Source: Bacillota bacterium
GTDB taxonomy: Bacteria > Bacillota > Bacilli > Alicyclobacillales > SLC66
Assembly (NCBI GenBank): GCA_021821185.1
Contig: JAKACU010000011.1
Coordinates: 1 to 29,191 of the forward strand
Reading direction: 5' to 3'
Length of the DNA stretch: 29,191 nucleotides
Positions 8,807 to 17,119 of the stretch are shown in pieces. The notes under the pieces were generated by a model, which made no database searches, had not been told where the DNA came from, and saw only the letters and a list, made by a program, of their open reading frames with translations. Made by a program: the position numbers and the translations under genes. Position 1 is the first letter of the stretch. Each line of letters begins with the position of its first letter.

Positions 8807-10372
8807 ATGTCAGAGCTCATCTCACAGTTGATTCAACAACTACAAGTAGATGGACCGCGTATTTTTTTTAAAGATCATTTTTATTCGTCGCTTGATCTGA
8901 AAAAAGATGCTGCTAAAGTTCAGGCATCCCTGCGAACGGCAGGAATTCTGCCAGGACAACGAGTCTTGTTGTCTGAAATTAATTCTTATGGATTTTTAGC
9001 CGCCTATTTAGGGATTTTATTATATGGAAGTGTCGTGGTTCCAGTGAATCCATTTATGCCGTTACCCGAACTTTCTAAGGTTATGGTACGGGCTGCAGTT
9101 CATGGTGCTGTGGTATCACGTCAACTTGTGCCTTATATTAAGGAAGTTAAAGATGTTCCGCTCACGTTTATTGCTAGCATTTTGAACGATGATGAGCAAT
9201 TTTCATTTTCTTATTGGACCTTGGAGGGCATTGCGTGGATTTCACAAGATACGAAGAAATTACCTTCGGAATTGCACCGTGAAACGATCCAGGCTGATGA
9301 TGGTGCCATCTTACTTTATACTTCGGGCACGACAGGCACGCCAAAAGGTGTATTATTAACGCATGGTCAGGTAATGGCAACTGCGAATCATGTTATTGCG
9401 GCACACCGTTTGACGCGAGACGATATATGCTATGCCTTTTTACCTCTATTTCACGTCAATGCTCAAGTCATTGGCTTTCTGTCAACTCTTTTAAGTGGCG
9501 GGAAGATGATCCTTGATAAAAAATTTAGTGCATCGCGCTTCTGGAAGACCATTAGTGAACAGCGTATTACGTGGGTGTCTGCTGTGCCTACCGTCATCGC
9601 CATTTTGCTAAAGTCAGAGACAGATATCATGTATCCACATCATTTACGCTTTGTCCGATCTGCATCGGCTCCATTGCCAGAACTTCACGCCAAGCAATTT
9701 GAGGAACGGTTTGGCCTTGCTGTGATTGAATCCTATGGTATGACGGAAGCAGCAAGCCAGATTTGCGTTAACCCAGTTCCACCTGGCATTCGTAAATTAG
9801 GTTCGGTTGGATTGCCAGCGGGTGTGGATGTTGCTATTAAAGACAGCGATGGCATCTCACTTCTTCCCTTTGAAGTTGGTGAGATTGCTATTTGTGGCGA
9901 CAGTATAGTCAAATCGTATGAATCCGGTGATACATCAGGAACTAGTTTTCGTGATGGTTGGTTTTATACAGGCGATATTGGTTATACGGATGATGAGGGA
10001 TACGTCTTTATTACAGGGCGCAGTAAGGAGATGATCAATCGCGCAGGTCAAAAGATCACGCCTCGTGAAGTGGAGGAAGTGATTGGGCAGGATGACATGG
10101 TGCAATCTGTTGCGGTCATTGGCTTACCTGATGAAATGTATGGCGAAAGGGTTGCGGCATACATTGTGCCTAGGAGTTTTGTATCCATGGAAGTGAACGC
10201 CCTAGTCGAACGCTTGAAGGATAAATGCAAGCAGACCATTTCAGCGTACAAGTGCCCGTCTGAATATCATATGATCGATGAAATTCCAGTTGGACCAACA
10301 GGTAAAATTCAACGAACTCGTCTAAAACAACAAGTACTGGCTGAAAACACGATGTGTTTGGGATCAGTCTAA
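8807..10372 (+). CDS. Acyl-CoA synthetase / AMP-dependent ligase (ANL superfamily)
   Basis: Adenylate-forming ligase of 521 residues that activates a carboxylic acid with ATP and normally transfers it to CoA. Core motifs are complete: YTSGTTGTPKG at 171-181, LPLFHVNAQ at 212-220, YGMTEAA at 310-316, YTGDIGY at 387-393 with the ribose-binding Asp, the hinge GRSKEMINRAGQKI at 404-417, and the adenylation lysine Lys500 in PVGPTGKIQRTRL. Length fits a stand-alone medium- or short-chain ligase, with no carrier domain fused. The substrate is not readable. GGAG lies a normal distance before the ATG. It is first in a three-gene strand (ligase, SGNH esterase, CapK-like protein) with gaps of 16 and 27 bases, divergent from the membrane acyltransferase. 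Confidence 0.92.
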   Translation: MSELISQLIQQLQVDGPRIFFKDHFYSSLDLKKDAAKVQASLRTAGILPGQRVLLSEINSYGFLAAYLGILLYGSVVVPVNPFMPLPELSKVMVRAAVHGAVVSRQLVPYIKEVKDVPLTFIASILNDDEQFSFSYWTLEGIAWISQDTKKLPSELHRETIQADDGAILLYTSGTTGTPKGVLLTHGQVMATANHVIAAHRLTRDDICYAFLPLFHVNAQVIGFLSTLLSGGKMILDKKFSASRFWKTISEQRITWVSAVPTVIAILLKSETDIMYPHHLRFVRSASAPLPELHAKQFEERFGLAVIESYGMTEAASQICVNPVPPGIRKLGSVGLPAGVDVAIKDSDGISLLPFEVGEIAICGDSIVKSYESGDTSGTSFRDGWFYTGDIGYTDDEGYVFITGRSKEMINRAGQKITPREVEEVIGQDDMVQSVAVIGLPDEMYGERVAAYIVPRSFVSMEVNALVERLKDKCKQTISAYKCPSEYHMIDEIPVGPTGKIQRTRLKQQVLAENTMCLGSV

Positions 10373-10388
10373 ACAAGGGGAATCTACG

Positions 10389-11135
10389 ATGTCTAAAAAT
10401 ATTCGATTTACATCGCTAATCCTATTTGTGTTGTCTTTTGTCGTGATTTTTACGACAGGTGGACTCGCAAGGCTTATGCCAAACGCTAGTCAGCAAAGTA
10501 ACAAAAGGCATGCGCCTTATGCTCCGATTCGCGTCATGACCGTTGGATCATCCGTCGCAGAGGGTTGGGTGGATACGGAAGGCGGTTATCTGGCGCGTGG
10601 TTTTGCTACATTATCTGCACAAACGGATCATGCGTATACGGTGATACGCAAGGCAAAAGCTGGTGACACATCTACTAAGATTACGGCACAATACAGCGGT
10701 TGGCTCAAAACAGTGCACCCACAAGTGGTGGTTTTGTCATGGGGTGGCCTCGATGACGCCAATGCGAAAACGCCGATGCCGCAATATGACAAAGCTATTC
10801 ATGATCAAATTGCCTTGGCGTTGTCACATCATGCTGTTGTCATTGTAGTAACCCCTCCTGTAACTCGAGCATCTTACACGCAATATCGAGTACAAGAAGC
10901 CGCATACCTAAACCGGGAAATGGAAATTGCTCGTTCCTTCCATAGTTCTAATGTTGTAGTTTGCAACGTATTTGATCAAATGAAAGCATACCTCGTGGCA
11001 CATCATCAGACCTACGTGCCTTATATGGCAGATGGTTGGCATCCCAACAGTCGTGGTCATATCTTAGGAGGACAATTATTGTCACAGGATTTACTAGCGC
11101 ATTACGGCCAGAGAGCTATTTCCTTTCATGGCTGA
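10389..11135 (+). CDS. SGNH/GDSL-type esterase, membrane-anchored or secreted
   Basis: A 248-residue protein with an N-terminal hydrophobic segment (about 8-26) acting as signal or anchor, then an SGNH hydrolase domain. Block I is VGSSVAEGW with the nucleophile Ser55, block II is AKAGDTSTK at about 90, and block V is DGWHPNSRGH with Asp215 and His218. Block III, normally GxND, reads GGLDD, so the oxyanion-hole Asn appears replaced by Asp. Family members cleave or transfer acyl esters on glycans and lipids outside the membrane. The gene sits 16 bases after the acyl-CoA ligase and is probably cotranscribed with it. Its role could be deacylation or the extracellular acyl-transfer partner of the separate acyltransferase-3 protein, but that is inference. 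Confidence 0.85.
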   Translation: MSKNIRFTSLILFVLSFVVIFTTGGLARLMPNASQQSNKRHAPYAPIRVMTVGSSVAEGWVDTEGGYLARGFATLSAQTDHAYTVIRKAKAGDTSTKITAQYSGWLKTVHPQVVVLSWGGLDDANAKTPMPQYDKAIHDQIALALSHHAVVIVVTPPVTRASYTQYRVQEAAYLNREMEIARSFHSSNVVVCNVFDQMKAYLVAHHQTYVPYMADGWHPNSRGHILGGQLLSQDLLAHYGQRAISFHG

Positions 11136-11162
11136 CGATAGGATAAGAGGGAAGGACGCACA

Positions 11163-12521
11163 GTGGATTTAATAGGTTCCATGATTCGACATCTTGCGTT
11201 TCCGCTAATGGAAAAAGCAAAAGGTAACCATATTCGGCAAAATCTTTTGGAGTTAAAAAAATCAGAGTCCCTTTCATGGGATGCACTTAAAAAGTTACAA
11301 AAGGATCGGTTACGACATCTTTTACAACACGCTGTCACGTCTGTTCCCGCTTATCGTGATTTTGCTTCAATGATGCCATTGATCGAACAGGATCCGCTTT
11401 CAGCTTTGACGCGGTTTCCTGTTTTGTCGAAGGATGTTTTTCGTGAAGATACCGAAAAATATTTCTCTGAAGCAGCTGACAGAAGCCAGTGTATTCTTAA
11501 CCGAACCGGCGGATCCACAGGTAAGCCATTAACTTTTTACATGGACAGGCATACGGTGGAATACTATGAGGCTGCACGTTATCGTGGACTATCTTGGTCT
11601 AACATTCGTGTAGGTGATCCGTGTGTTATGATTTGGGGCTCTCCAATCGAACTTTCCCAACAAGCGCAAAGAAAGCAGCGAATGAAGGAACGTTTTTTGA
11701 AAAATCGTATCGTAATTCCAGCTTTTAACTTACGCAAAGAACAACTCCTGGAATATGTAAAGACTATTGAATCTTTTCGCCCTGTTTATATCTATGGATG
11801 GGCAACTGCACTGGCGTTATTTGCAAGCTTCATGTTAGAACAGAAAATCAAGTTGTCCATTCCCATAAAGGCAGTCGTCAATACGGCAGAGACGCTTTAT
11901 CCTTATCAACGAGAATTGATTGAACAGGCCTTTGCATGCCCTGTTATCAATGAGTATGGCGCCCGCGATGGTGGTATTATCGGTTATGAATGCTCACAGG
12001 GGCATCTGCATTTAACGGTTGAAAATGCTGTTTATGAGGCCGTCGATATAAAAACTCTACAGCCTGTCGCGCCGGGGCAAAAAGGGTTGTTGCTCGTCAG
12101 CGATCTGCATAATTATGTGATGCCTCGGTTGCGGTATCAATTGGGCGATGTTGTTGTGATGGCAAGTGATCCGGCTTCGTGCGAGATTACATTGCCTGTT
12201 CTGGAAAGCATCGAAGGACGAGAGAACGACACTTTTCTTGCTCTTGACGGTTCGTTTATTAACGGGCAATATTTTACCAATGTCGCGCGAACCCTTCTTT
12301 CGATCAAACAGTTTCAAGTAATTCAACAAACACCAAATGATGTTGTATTGCGGCTCGTAGATCATGAAGGGCTAAAGGCACAGGACATTGATGAGTTTAA
12401 AATGGGTATAACCAATCGCATGGGTGAGGTTATGATTCGTGTGGAACGAGTCAAAGAGATTGCACCGGCAGATTCCGGCAAGGTTCGTGCGGCCATAAGG
12501 AACTTTGCATTACCACGATAG
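11163..12521 (+). CDS. CapK/phenylacetate-CoA-ligase-like adenylate-forming protein
   Basis: A 452-residue protein of the PaaK/CapK branch. Seen: FPVLSKDVFRED at 85-96, the ATP loop NRTGGSTGKPLTFYMD at 113-128, YGARDGG at 265-271, the PRLRYQLGD segment at 321-329 and GRENDTF at 352-358. PaaK itself makes phenylacetyl-CoA. CapK homologues lie in capsule or exopolysaccharide loci and their substrates are mostly unknown. The start is a GTG at 11163 behind a GGGAAGGA-type ribosome site; the next ATG (M7) lacks one. This is the second adenylate-forming enzyme in the same operon, 27 bases after the SGNH gene. Two acid-activating enzymes with an esterase and a membrane acyltransferase suggest acyl decoration of a surface molecule. 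Confidence 0.88.
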   Translation: MDLIGSMIRHLAFPLMEKAKGNHIRQNLLELKKSESLSWDALKKLQKDRLRHLLQHAVTSVPAYRDFASMMPLIEQDPLSALTRFPVLSKDVFREDTEKYFSEAADRSQCILNRTGGSTGKPLTFYMDRHTVEYYEAARYRGLSWSNIRVGDPCVMIWGSPIELSQQAQRKQRMKERFLKNRIVIPAFNLRKEQLLEYVKTIESFRPVYIYGWATALALFASFMLEQKIKLSIPIKAVVNTAETLYPYQRELIEQAFACPVINEYGARDGGIIGYECSQGHLHLTVENAVYEAVDIKTLQPVAPGQKGLLLVSDLHNYVMPRLRYQLGDVVVMASDPASCEITLPVLESIEGRENDTFLALDGSFINGQYFTNVARTLLSIKQFQVIQQTPNDVVLRLVDHEGLKAQDIDEFKMGITNRMGEVMIRVERVKEIAPADSGKVRAAIRNFALPR

Positions 12522-12532
12522 AAGGTGGTTAT

Positions 12533-12554
12533 ATGGGCGCCATGTGGCGCCCAT
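12533..12554 (+). terminator. Perfect hairpin after the CapK-like gene
   Basis: ATGGGCGCCA (12533-12542) and TGGCGCCCAT (12545-12554) pair completely around a 2-base centre, 12 bases after the CapK-like stop codon. There is no clean T-run behind it, so termination is only probable. It may serve instead as a 3' stabilising hairpin. Confidence 0.45.
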
Positions 12555-12576
12555 TGTACGTATTTGTAAAACGCGA

Positions 12577-12669
12577 TTATTTTTTACGTCCACGCATCAC
12601 AAAGTAGACGATGCCTACTATAACAATGACGGCAATAATAAGATACCGAATGGTATGTCCTCCGATCAC
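12577..12669 (-). CDS. 30-residue single-pass membrane peptide
   Basis: A short gene with a very good ribosome site: AAAAGGAGG (RNA sense, 12685-12677) lies 7 bases before a GTG start at 12669. The reading frame closes with TAA at 12577-12579 after 30 codons. The product has a short polar N terminus (MIGGHTIRY), a continuous hydrophobic stretch of about 15 aliphatic residues (LIIAVIVIVGIVYFV) and a basic tail (MRGRKK), as expected for a single transmembrane helix with the basic end in the cytoplasm. I do not recognise the family. No coding neighbour lies close on this strand, and the gene converges on the CapK-like operon. The role is unknown; small membrane peptides of this shape often modulate membrane enzymes or sporulation proteins. 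Confidence 0.6.
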   Translation of the reverse strand: MIGGHTIRYLIIAVIVIVGIVYFVMRGRKK

Positions 12670-12850
12670 TTGACTACCTCCTTTTCACGATCATTCTTGA
12701 ACGAATCTACTATACTATGAATCGACAAAATAAACACCTGCTTGCCAATATCAAGCATAATTCGTATAATAACTTGGAAGCGCTTGCATAGGGATGATTT
12801 TGTTAGCGCAGATAGAGAGATGTAGTTGCGCAGGGCCATCAGGGGGATGC

Positions 12851-12890
12851 ATAAAAGAAATCGGAGGGTAATCCCTCCGATTTCTTTTAT
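12851..12890 (-). terminator. panD: Bidirectional-looking terminator of panD
   Basis: Bases 12851-12868 and 12873-12890 are perfectly complementary: 18 pairs around a TAAT loop, with a T-rich arm end on either strand. The panD stop codon (12889-12887) lies inside the stem. Confidence 0.85.
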
Positions 12891-13264
12891 AATTCACTTA
12901 GTTTGTGAGACTCAATGCGCGTAATTCGATTGCTTTGATCGACATGTACGATATGAGAAGTCGTTTTTTCATACTCTTCATCCGTCATTTCACACAGTGA
13001 TAAAATAATGACGAGATCTGTTGGTTGAAATAAACGTGCCGGTGGACCGTTTAGACAGATGGTCCCTGAGCCTGCTTCAGCTGGAATAGCATAAGTGCGC
13101 CACAACGTGGCGTTGGCAACATTAGTGACTTGTACCAGCTCATACGGTCTGATATCGGCCGCATCCATCAGGGCGCGATCGACCGTGATGCTGCCTACAT
13201 AGTCCAGTCGAGCTTCGGTAACGGTGGCGCGATGAATTTTGCCTTTGCAAATCGTCCTTAGCAA
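12887..13264 (-). CDS. panD: Aspartate 1-decarboxylase proenzyme PanD
   Basis: Makes beta-alanine from aspartate for pantothenate and CoA synthesis. The proenzyme cleaves itself to form a pyruvoyl group on the new N-terminal Ser. The sequence has GKIHRATVT at the N terminus, the self-cleavage site YVGS, and RTYAIPAEAGSG with the conserved Tyr. Two consecutive TTG codons (13267 and 13264) could start the protein. Starting at 13264 gives 125 residues and puts cleavage at Gly24-Ser25, the canonical numbering, so I chose it; AAGGA lies 9 bases away. The usual partners panB and panC are absent. The stop codon lies within the terminator stem. Confidence 0.93.
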   Translation of the reverse strand: MLRTICKGKIHRATVTEARLDYVGSITVDRALMDAADIRPYELVQVTNVANATLWRTYAIPAEAGSGTICLNGPPARLFQPTDLVIILSLCEMTDEEYEKTTSHIVHVDQSNRITRIESHKLSEL

Positions 13265-13306
13265 CAAGACACTTCCTTAAAATCATAATTGAAACCTGTA
13301 ACTCTA

Positions 13307-14263
13307 CTATACCACAAATTCCGAAAAATCGTGAGCCAGCATGACTTGGGGGAAGATGGATTTGGCTTCTTGCAAAAGGAATTCTTCTTGATTGGCGTAG
13401 CGTGCACTTAGGTGCGTCAAAATGAGGCGTGACGCGTGTAAAGAACGTGCCATGTAAGCTGCCTCGGCTGCTGTACTATGGCCGCTTGGCCTAGCGAGCT
13501 CTTGTTGCTCTTGTGAAAAAGTCGCTTCGTGCACGATGAGGTCAAGATGACACAGAAACGGCGGTGTGTCATCCAAGGGGCGTGAATCACCAAAAATGGC
13601 AAATTTCTTACCAAGGATAGGTGCATCAGTCATGTCGCGACCGTCTACGATGCGTCCATCAGGTAACGTGATTTGCTCCCCTTTTTTTAAGGATGCATAT
13701 AGCGGGCCAGGCGGAATATCGAAAGTTTGCGCTCGTTCTGGGTGGAATTTTCCTTGTAAGTCGGTTTCGTACATTATGTAAACTAAACTTTCCAGCGTAT
13801 GGTTAAGATGATATGCCTGACATAAAAGGGGGCGATGAGATCGTGGATACAAGGTAAAAAAACCATGTTGATCATAGATTCTGGACGGAAATTGACCGTT
13901 ATTTTGAACTTCTTCGATAATGAGATCGTAACGCAGATGAGTCTGCGTGATTTTTAACGTGCGTTCAAGATAGTCGACAATCCTTGAAGGTCCAAACAAG
14001 TGTAATGGTGTTTGACCGCCGGATAATGATCTGGTGGCCAGCAGACCGGGTAATCCATAGATGTGATCACCATGCAAATGCGTGATGAAAATATGTGAGA
14101 TGTGCTGTAAAGCCATTCCACCACGCAAGAGTTGTTGTTGGGTACCCTCTCCGCAATCAAATAACCAAGTTTCTTTTCCCTGATCAAATTGTAAGAGTAA
14201 AGCAGATACATTTCTGGTTCGTGACGGTGTTCCTGCACCAGTTCCTAAAAACAGCAATTTCAT
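13307..14263 (-). CDS. rnz: Ribonuclease Z (tRNA 3' endonuclease)
   Basis: Metallo-beta-lactamase-fold nuclease that trims tRNA 3' trailers, mainly on precursors lacking an encoded CCA. The 318-residue length is normal. The N terminus MKLLFLGTGAGTPSRTRNVSA-type opening is characteristic, with the zinc motif HLHGDH (His62, His64, Asp66, His67), then GLPGLLATRSL, FGDSRP at about 220 and VHEATF, and a late HLSARY ending with HDF. The ATG overlaps the stop of the SH3-like gene (ATGA), so the two are translationally coupled. The single tRNA in this window encodes its CCA. Confidence 0.95.
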   Translation of the reverse strand: MKLLFLGTGAGTPSRTRNVSALLLQFDQGKETWLFDCGEGTQQQLLRGGMALQHISHIFITHLHGDHIYGLPGLLATRSLSGGQTPLHLFGPSRIVDYLERTLKITQTHLRYDLIIEEVQNNGQFPSRIYDQHGFFTLYPRSHRPLLCQAYHLNHTLESLVYIMYETDLQGKFHPERAQTFDIPPGPLYASLKKGEQITLPDGRIVDGRDMTDAPILGKKFAIFGDSRPLDDTPPFLCHLDLIVHEATFSQEQQELARPSGHSTAAEAAYMARSLHASRLILTHLSARYANQEEFLLQEAKSIFPQVMLAHDFSEFVV

Positions 14264-14532
14264 TGCGCTTGCTCCAGATAACGTTTTTTCATAAACCGAT
14301 GACCAGCTCTCACATAATAACGATGGGATAGTACGTAACCAGCAAAACCGTCAACGGTCGCAACGCGGCACCAGTGTCGATTAGTTCTTGACAAGAGATG
14401 CAACATTTGCCCCTCACGTATTGTTTTGATACAAAAACTACCAAATAGTTGCGGTTTTGACCATAAGCTCACGTCGTGGCGAATCACTAGAATTGTTACG
14501 CAAATGCATTCCTGCCTCGCCGTATTGCGCAA
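14260..14532 (-). CDS. Small SH3-like domain protein coupled to rnz
   Basis: About 90 residues. The C-terminal half (IKTIREGQMLHLL, then RTNRHWCRVATVDGFAGYVL) follows the bacterial SH3 pattern of a GQ-type turn, a W-x-x-V strand and a G-x-x-GYV hairpin. The frame opens to a GTG at 14574, but that has no ribosome site. GAGGTGAG lies about 6 bases before the TTG at 14532, which I take as the start. There is no clear signal peptide, although secreted or wall-bound proteins are the usual owners of this domain. The N-terminal 30 residues contain several cysteines and a short hydrophobic run. Its stop codon overlaps the rnz start. The function is unknown. Confidence 0.6.
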   Translation of the reverse strand: MRNTARQECICVTILVIRHDVSLWSKPQLFGSFCIKTIREGQMLHLLSRTNRHWCRVATVDGFAGYVLSHRYYVRAGHRFMKKRYLEQAQ

Positions 14533-14614
14533 TGTAGTCTCACCTCGCGAATTTTCTATGCTTAGTTTGTCCACATCATCGCTGTATCATCATTTCGTGA
14601 CGAAAATTGACTAC

Positions 14615-14644
14615 TTGACAATCAAGTGACGTTTCCGCTAGAGT
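14615..14644 (+). promoter_or_regulatory. metY: Promoter of the S-box/metY transcript
   Basis: A perfect -35 TTGACA (14615-14620) and a weaker -10 TAGAGT (14639-14644), 18 bases apart. They place the transcript start about 18 bases before the riboswitch. Confidence 0.65.
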
Positions 14645-14668
14645 AAAGACATAAAATCATATAGGAAA

Positions 14669-14779
14669 ACTCTTATCGAGAGTGGCGGAGGGACTGGCCC
14701 GACGAAGCCCGGCAACCAACATGGTTTTTTATCCATGAGAGGTGCTAAATCCAGCAGGCATTGCCTGAAAGATGAGAGA
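14669..14779 (+). ncRNA. SAM-I riboswitch (S-box) aptamer
   Basis: Shows the conserved S-box core: CTCTTATCGAGAG, GGCGGAGGGACTGGCCC, then GAAGCCCGGCAACC and GGTGCTAAATCC. The closing helix P1 pairs CTCTTATC (14670-14677) with GATGAGAG (14771-14778), with one G-U pair. It binds S-adenosylmethionine and lowers expression of the downstream methionine gene metY when SAM is high. The 3' strand of P1 and the following GAGAA can instead pair with TTCTCCTC (14801-14808), an antiterminator that overlaps the terminator stem, so the mechanism is transcription attenuation. Confidence 0.96.
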
Positions 14780-14796
14780 GAACGTCTGGATTACAG

Positions 14797-14822
14797 CCGC
14801 TTCTCCTCGAAGGGGTTTTTTT
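14797..14822 (+). terminator. Expression-platform terminator of the S-box
   Basis: CCGCTTC (14797-14803) pairs with GAAGGGG (14809-14815) apart from one G-G mismatch, around a TCCTC loop, and is followed by seven Ts. The left arm overlaps the antiterminator partner, as expected of an S-box leader. Confidence 0.8.
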
Positions 14823-14834
14823 ATTTGACAATGA

Positions 14835-16133
<1,299 letters not shown>

Positions 16134-16140
16134 GCAAAAG

Positions 16141-16189
16141 AAGAGGCACAGTACCCTTAGACAGGGGCCTGTGCCTCTTTTGTTTTTTT
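16141..16189 (+). terminator. Terminator shared by metY and lgt
   Basis: AAGAGGCACAG (16141-16151) pairs with CTGTGCCTCTT (16169-16179), with further CCC/GGG pairing inside the loop and a T-run to 16189. The converging lgt gene ends at 16157 inside the hairpin, so the same structure may stop both transcripts. Confidence 0.88.
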
Positions 16190-16954
16190 GTCGTAATAAT
16201 ACAGTACAACAAACAAAATCAGGCAAAGGATGACAACAGGAGCGCTTGTCCATTGCGCGGCATCCCAGTGAAACAAAAATCTGGGGCTATCTCCACGTAA
16301 CATTTCGAGTAAGAAGCGTTCCACATTATAGAGTGCTGTCTGAAACAAAAAAATCCAGCCAGGTGGCCATCGCCTTTGCTTGAGGATAAGCAGCAGAGCG
16401 AAGATGAGTATATCTCCTTGACCTTCCCACACTTCCGCGGGCCAAAGTGGGTGATCGCCATAGGTAGCACGAGCAAGCGTTCCTTGCGGGTAAAGAAGGC
16501 CAAAATTGCTACCCGTTGGGGAGCCGAAGGCGTCACCGTTCATCAAATTGGCGTCACGACCGATACTTTGACCGAGAATGATGCCTGGGGCACAGACATC
16601 AATCAATTCAAGAAAACTTAGTTTTTTACGTCGTATGTAGATATAGCCTGTGATGAGGCTTCCGACGATACCACCTTGAATGGACAATCCACCGTTCCAG
16701 ATAGCGATGATTTGTCCAGGATGTTGGCTGTAATAGCTCCAATCAAAGAAAAAAACCTGCCAAAAACGGGATCCAACCAGCCCTCCGATAAAAAGGAGCG
16801 GAGCAAGATTTAGCAAATGTTCGACTAAGTACCGTTTTCCTTCGATTTTTGCCAAGTAGACTGTGACACCGAGTCCCAATAAAAACGCCAAAAGAAATAA
16901 GGTACTGTAGGCTCGCACAGGGAAGGAGCCAATATAAAACCAATACTGATGCAT
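16157..16954 (-). CDS. lgt: Prolipoprotein diacylglyceryl transferase Lgt
   Basis: Membrane enzyme that transfers a diacylglyceryl group from phosphatidylglycerol to the lipobox cysteine of pre-lipoproteins. The 265 residues have about seven hydrophobic helices. GGLSIQGGIVG (88-98) and the Lgt signature region GQSIGRDANLMNGDAFG (128-144) identify it. The signature differs from the common GRxGNFxNxE (Ala for Gly, Leu for Phe, Asp for Glu), and the usual His of GGLSFHGG is Gln here. HPLWPAEVWE replaces the usual HPxQLYE. GGGG precedes the ATG, and a TATAAT (complement of 16990-16995) lies 36 bases upstream of it. Monocistronic as far as I can see. Identity is secure from the overall layout despite these substitutions. 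Confidence 0.93.
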   Translation of the reverse strand: MHQYWFYIGSFPVRAYSTLFLLAFLLGLGVTVYLAKIEGKRYLVEHLLNLAPLLFIGGLVGSRFWQVFFFDWSYYSQHPGQIIAIWNGGLSIQGGIVGSLITGYIYIRRKKLSFLELIDVCAPGIILGQSIGRDANLMNGDAFGSPTGSNFGLLYPQGTLARATYGDHPLWPAEVWEGQGDILIFALLLILKQRRWPPGWIFLFQTALYNVERFLLEMLRGDSPRFLFHWDAAQWTSAPVVILCLILFVVLYYYDKKTKEAQAPV

Positions 16955-17119
16955 GCGTGTCCCCCTTGTCCATCTTAGAGTTGTTTTCCATTATATCGCA
17001 TAAAGTTGATCTCCACCTTAAGGCGGATAGTACTTGATACGCAAGACCGTAGTCAAGACGAATTTCGTACGATAGACTGAAATCATTCTTTTAGGTAAGG
17101 GAGAAGGGAGCAGATTACC

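Noticed and set aside
12717..12791. 24-codon frame starting at an ATG in the gap before panD
   Set aside because: No ribosome site upstream and no hydrophobic or conserved pattern. The rest of 12720-12850 shows nothing I can support.
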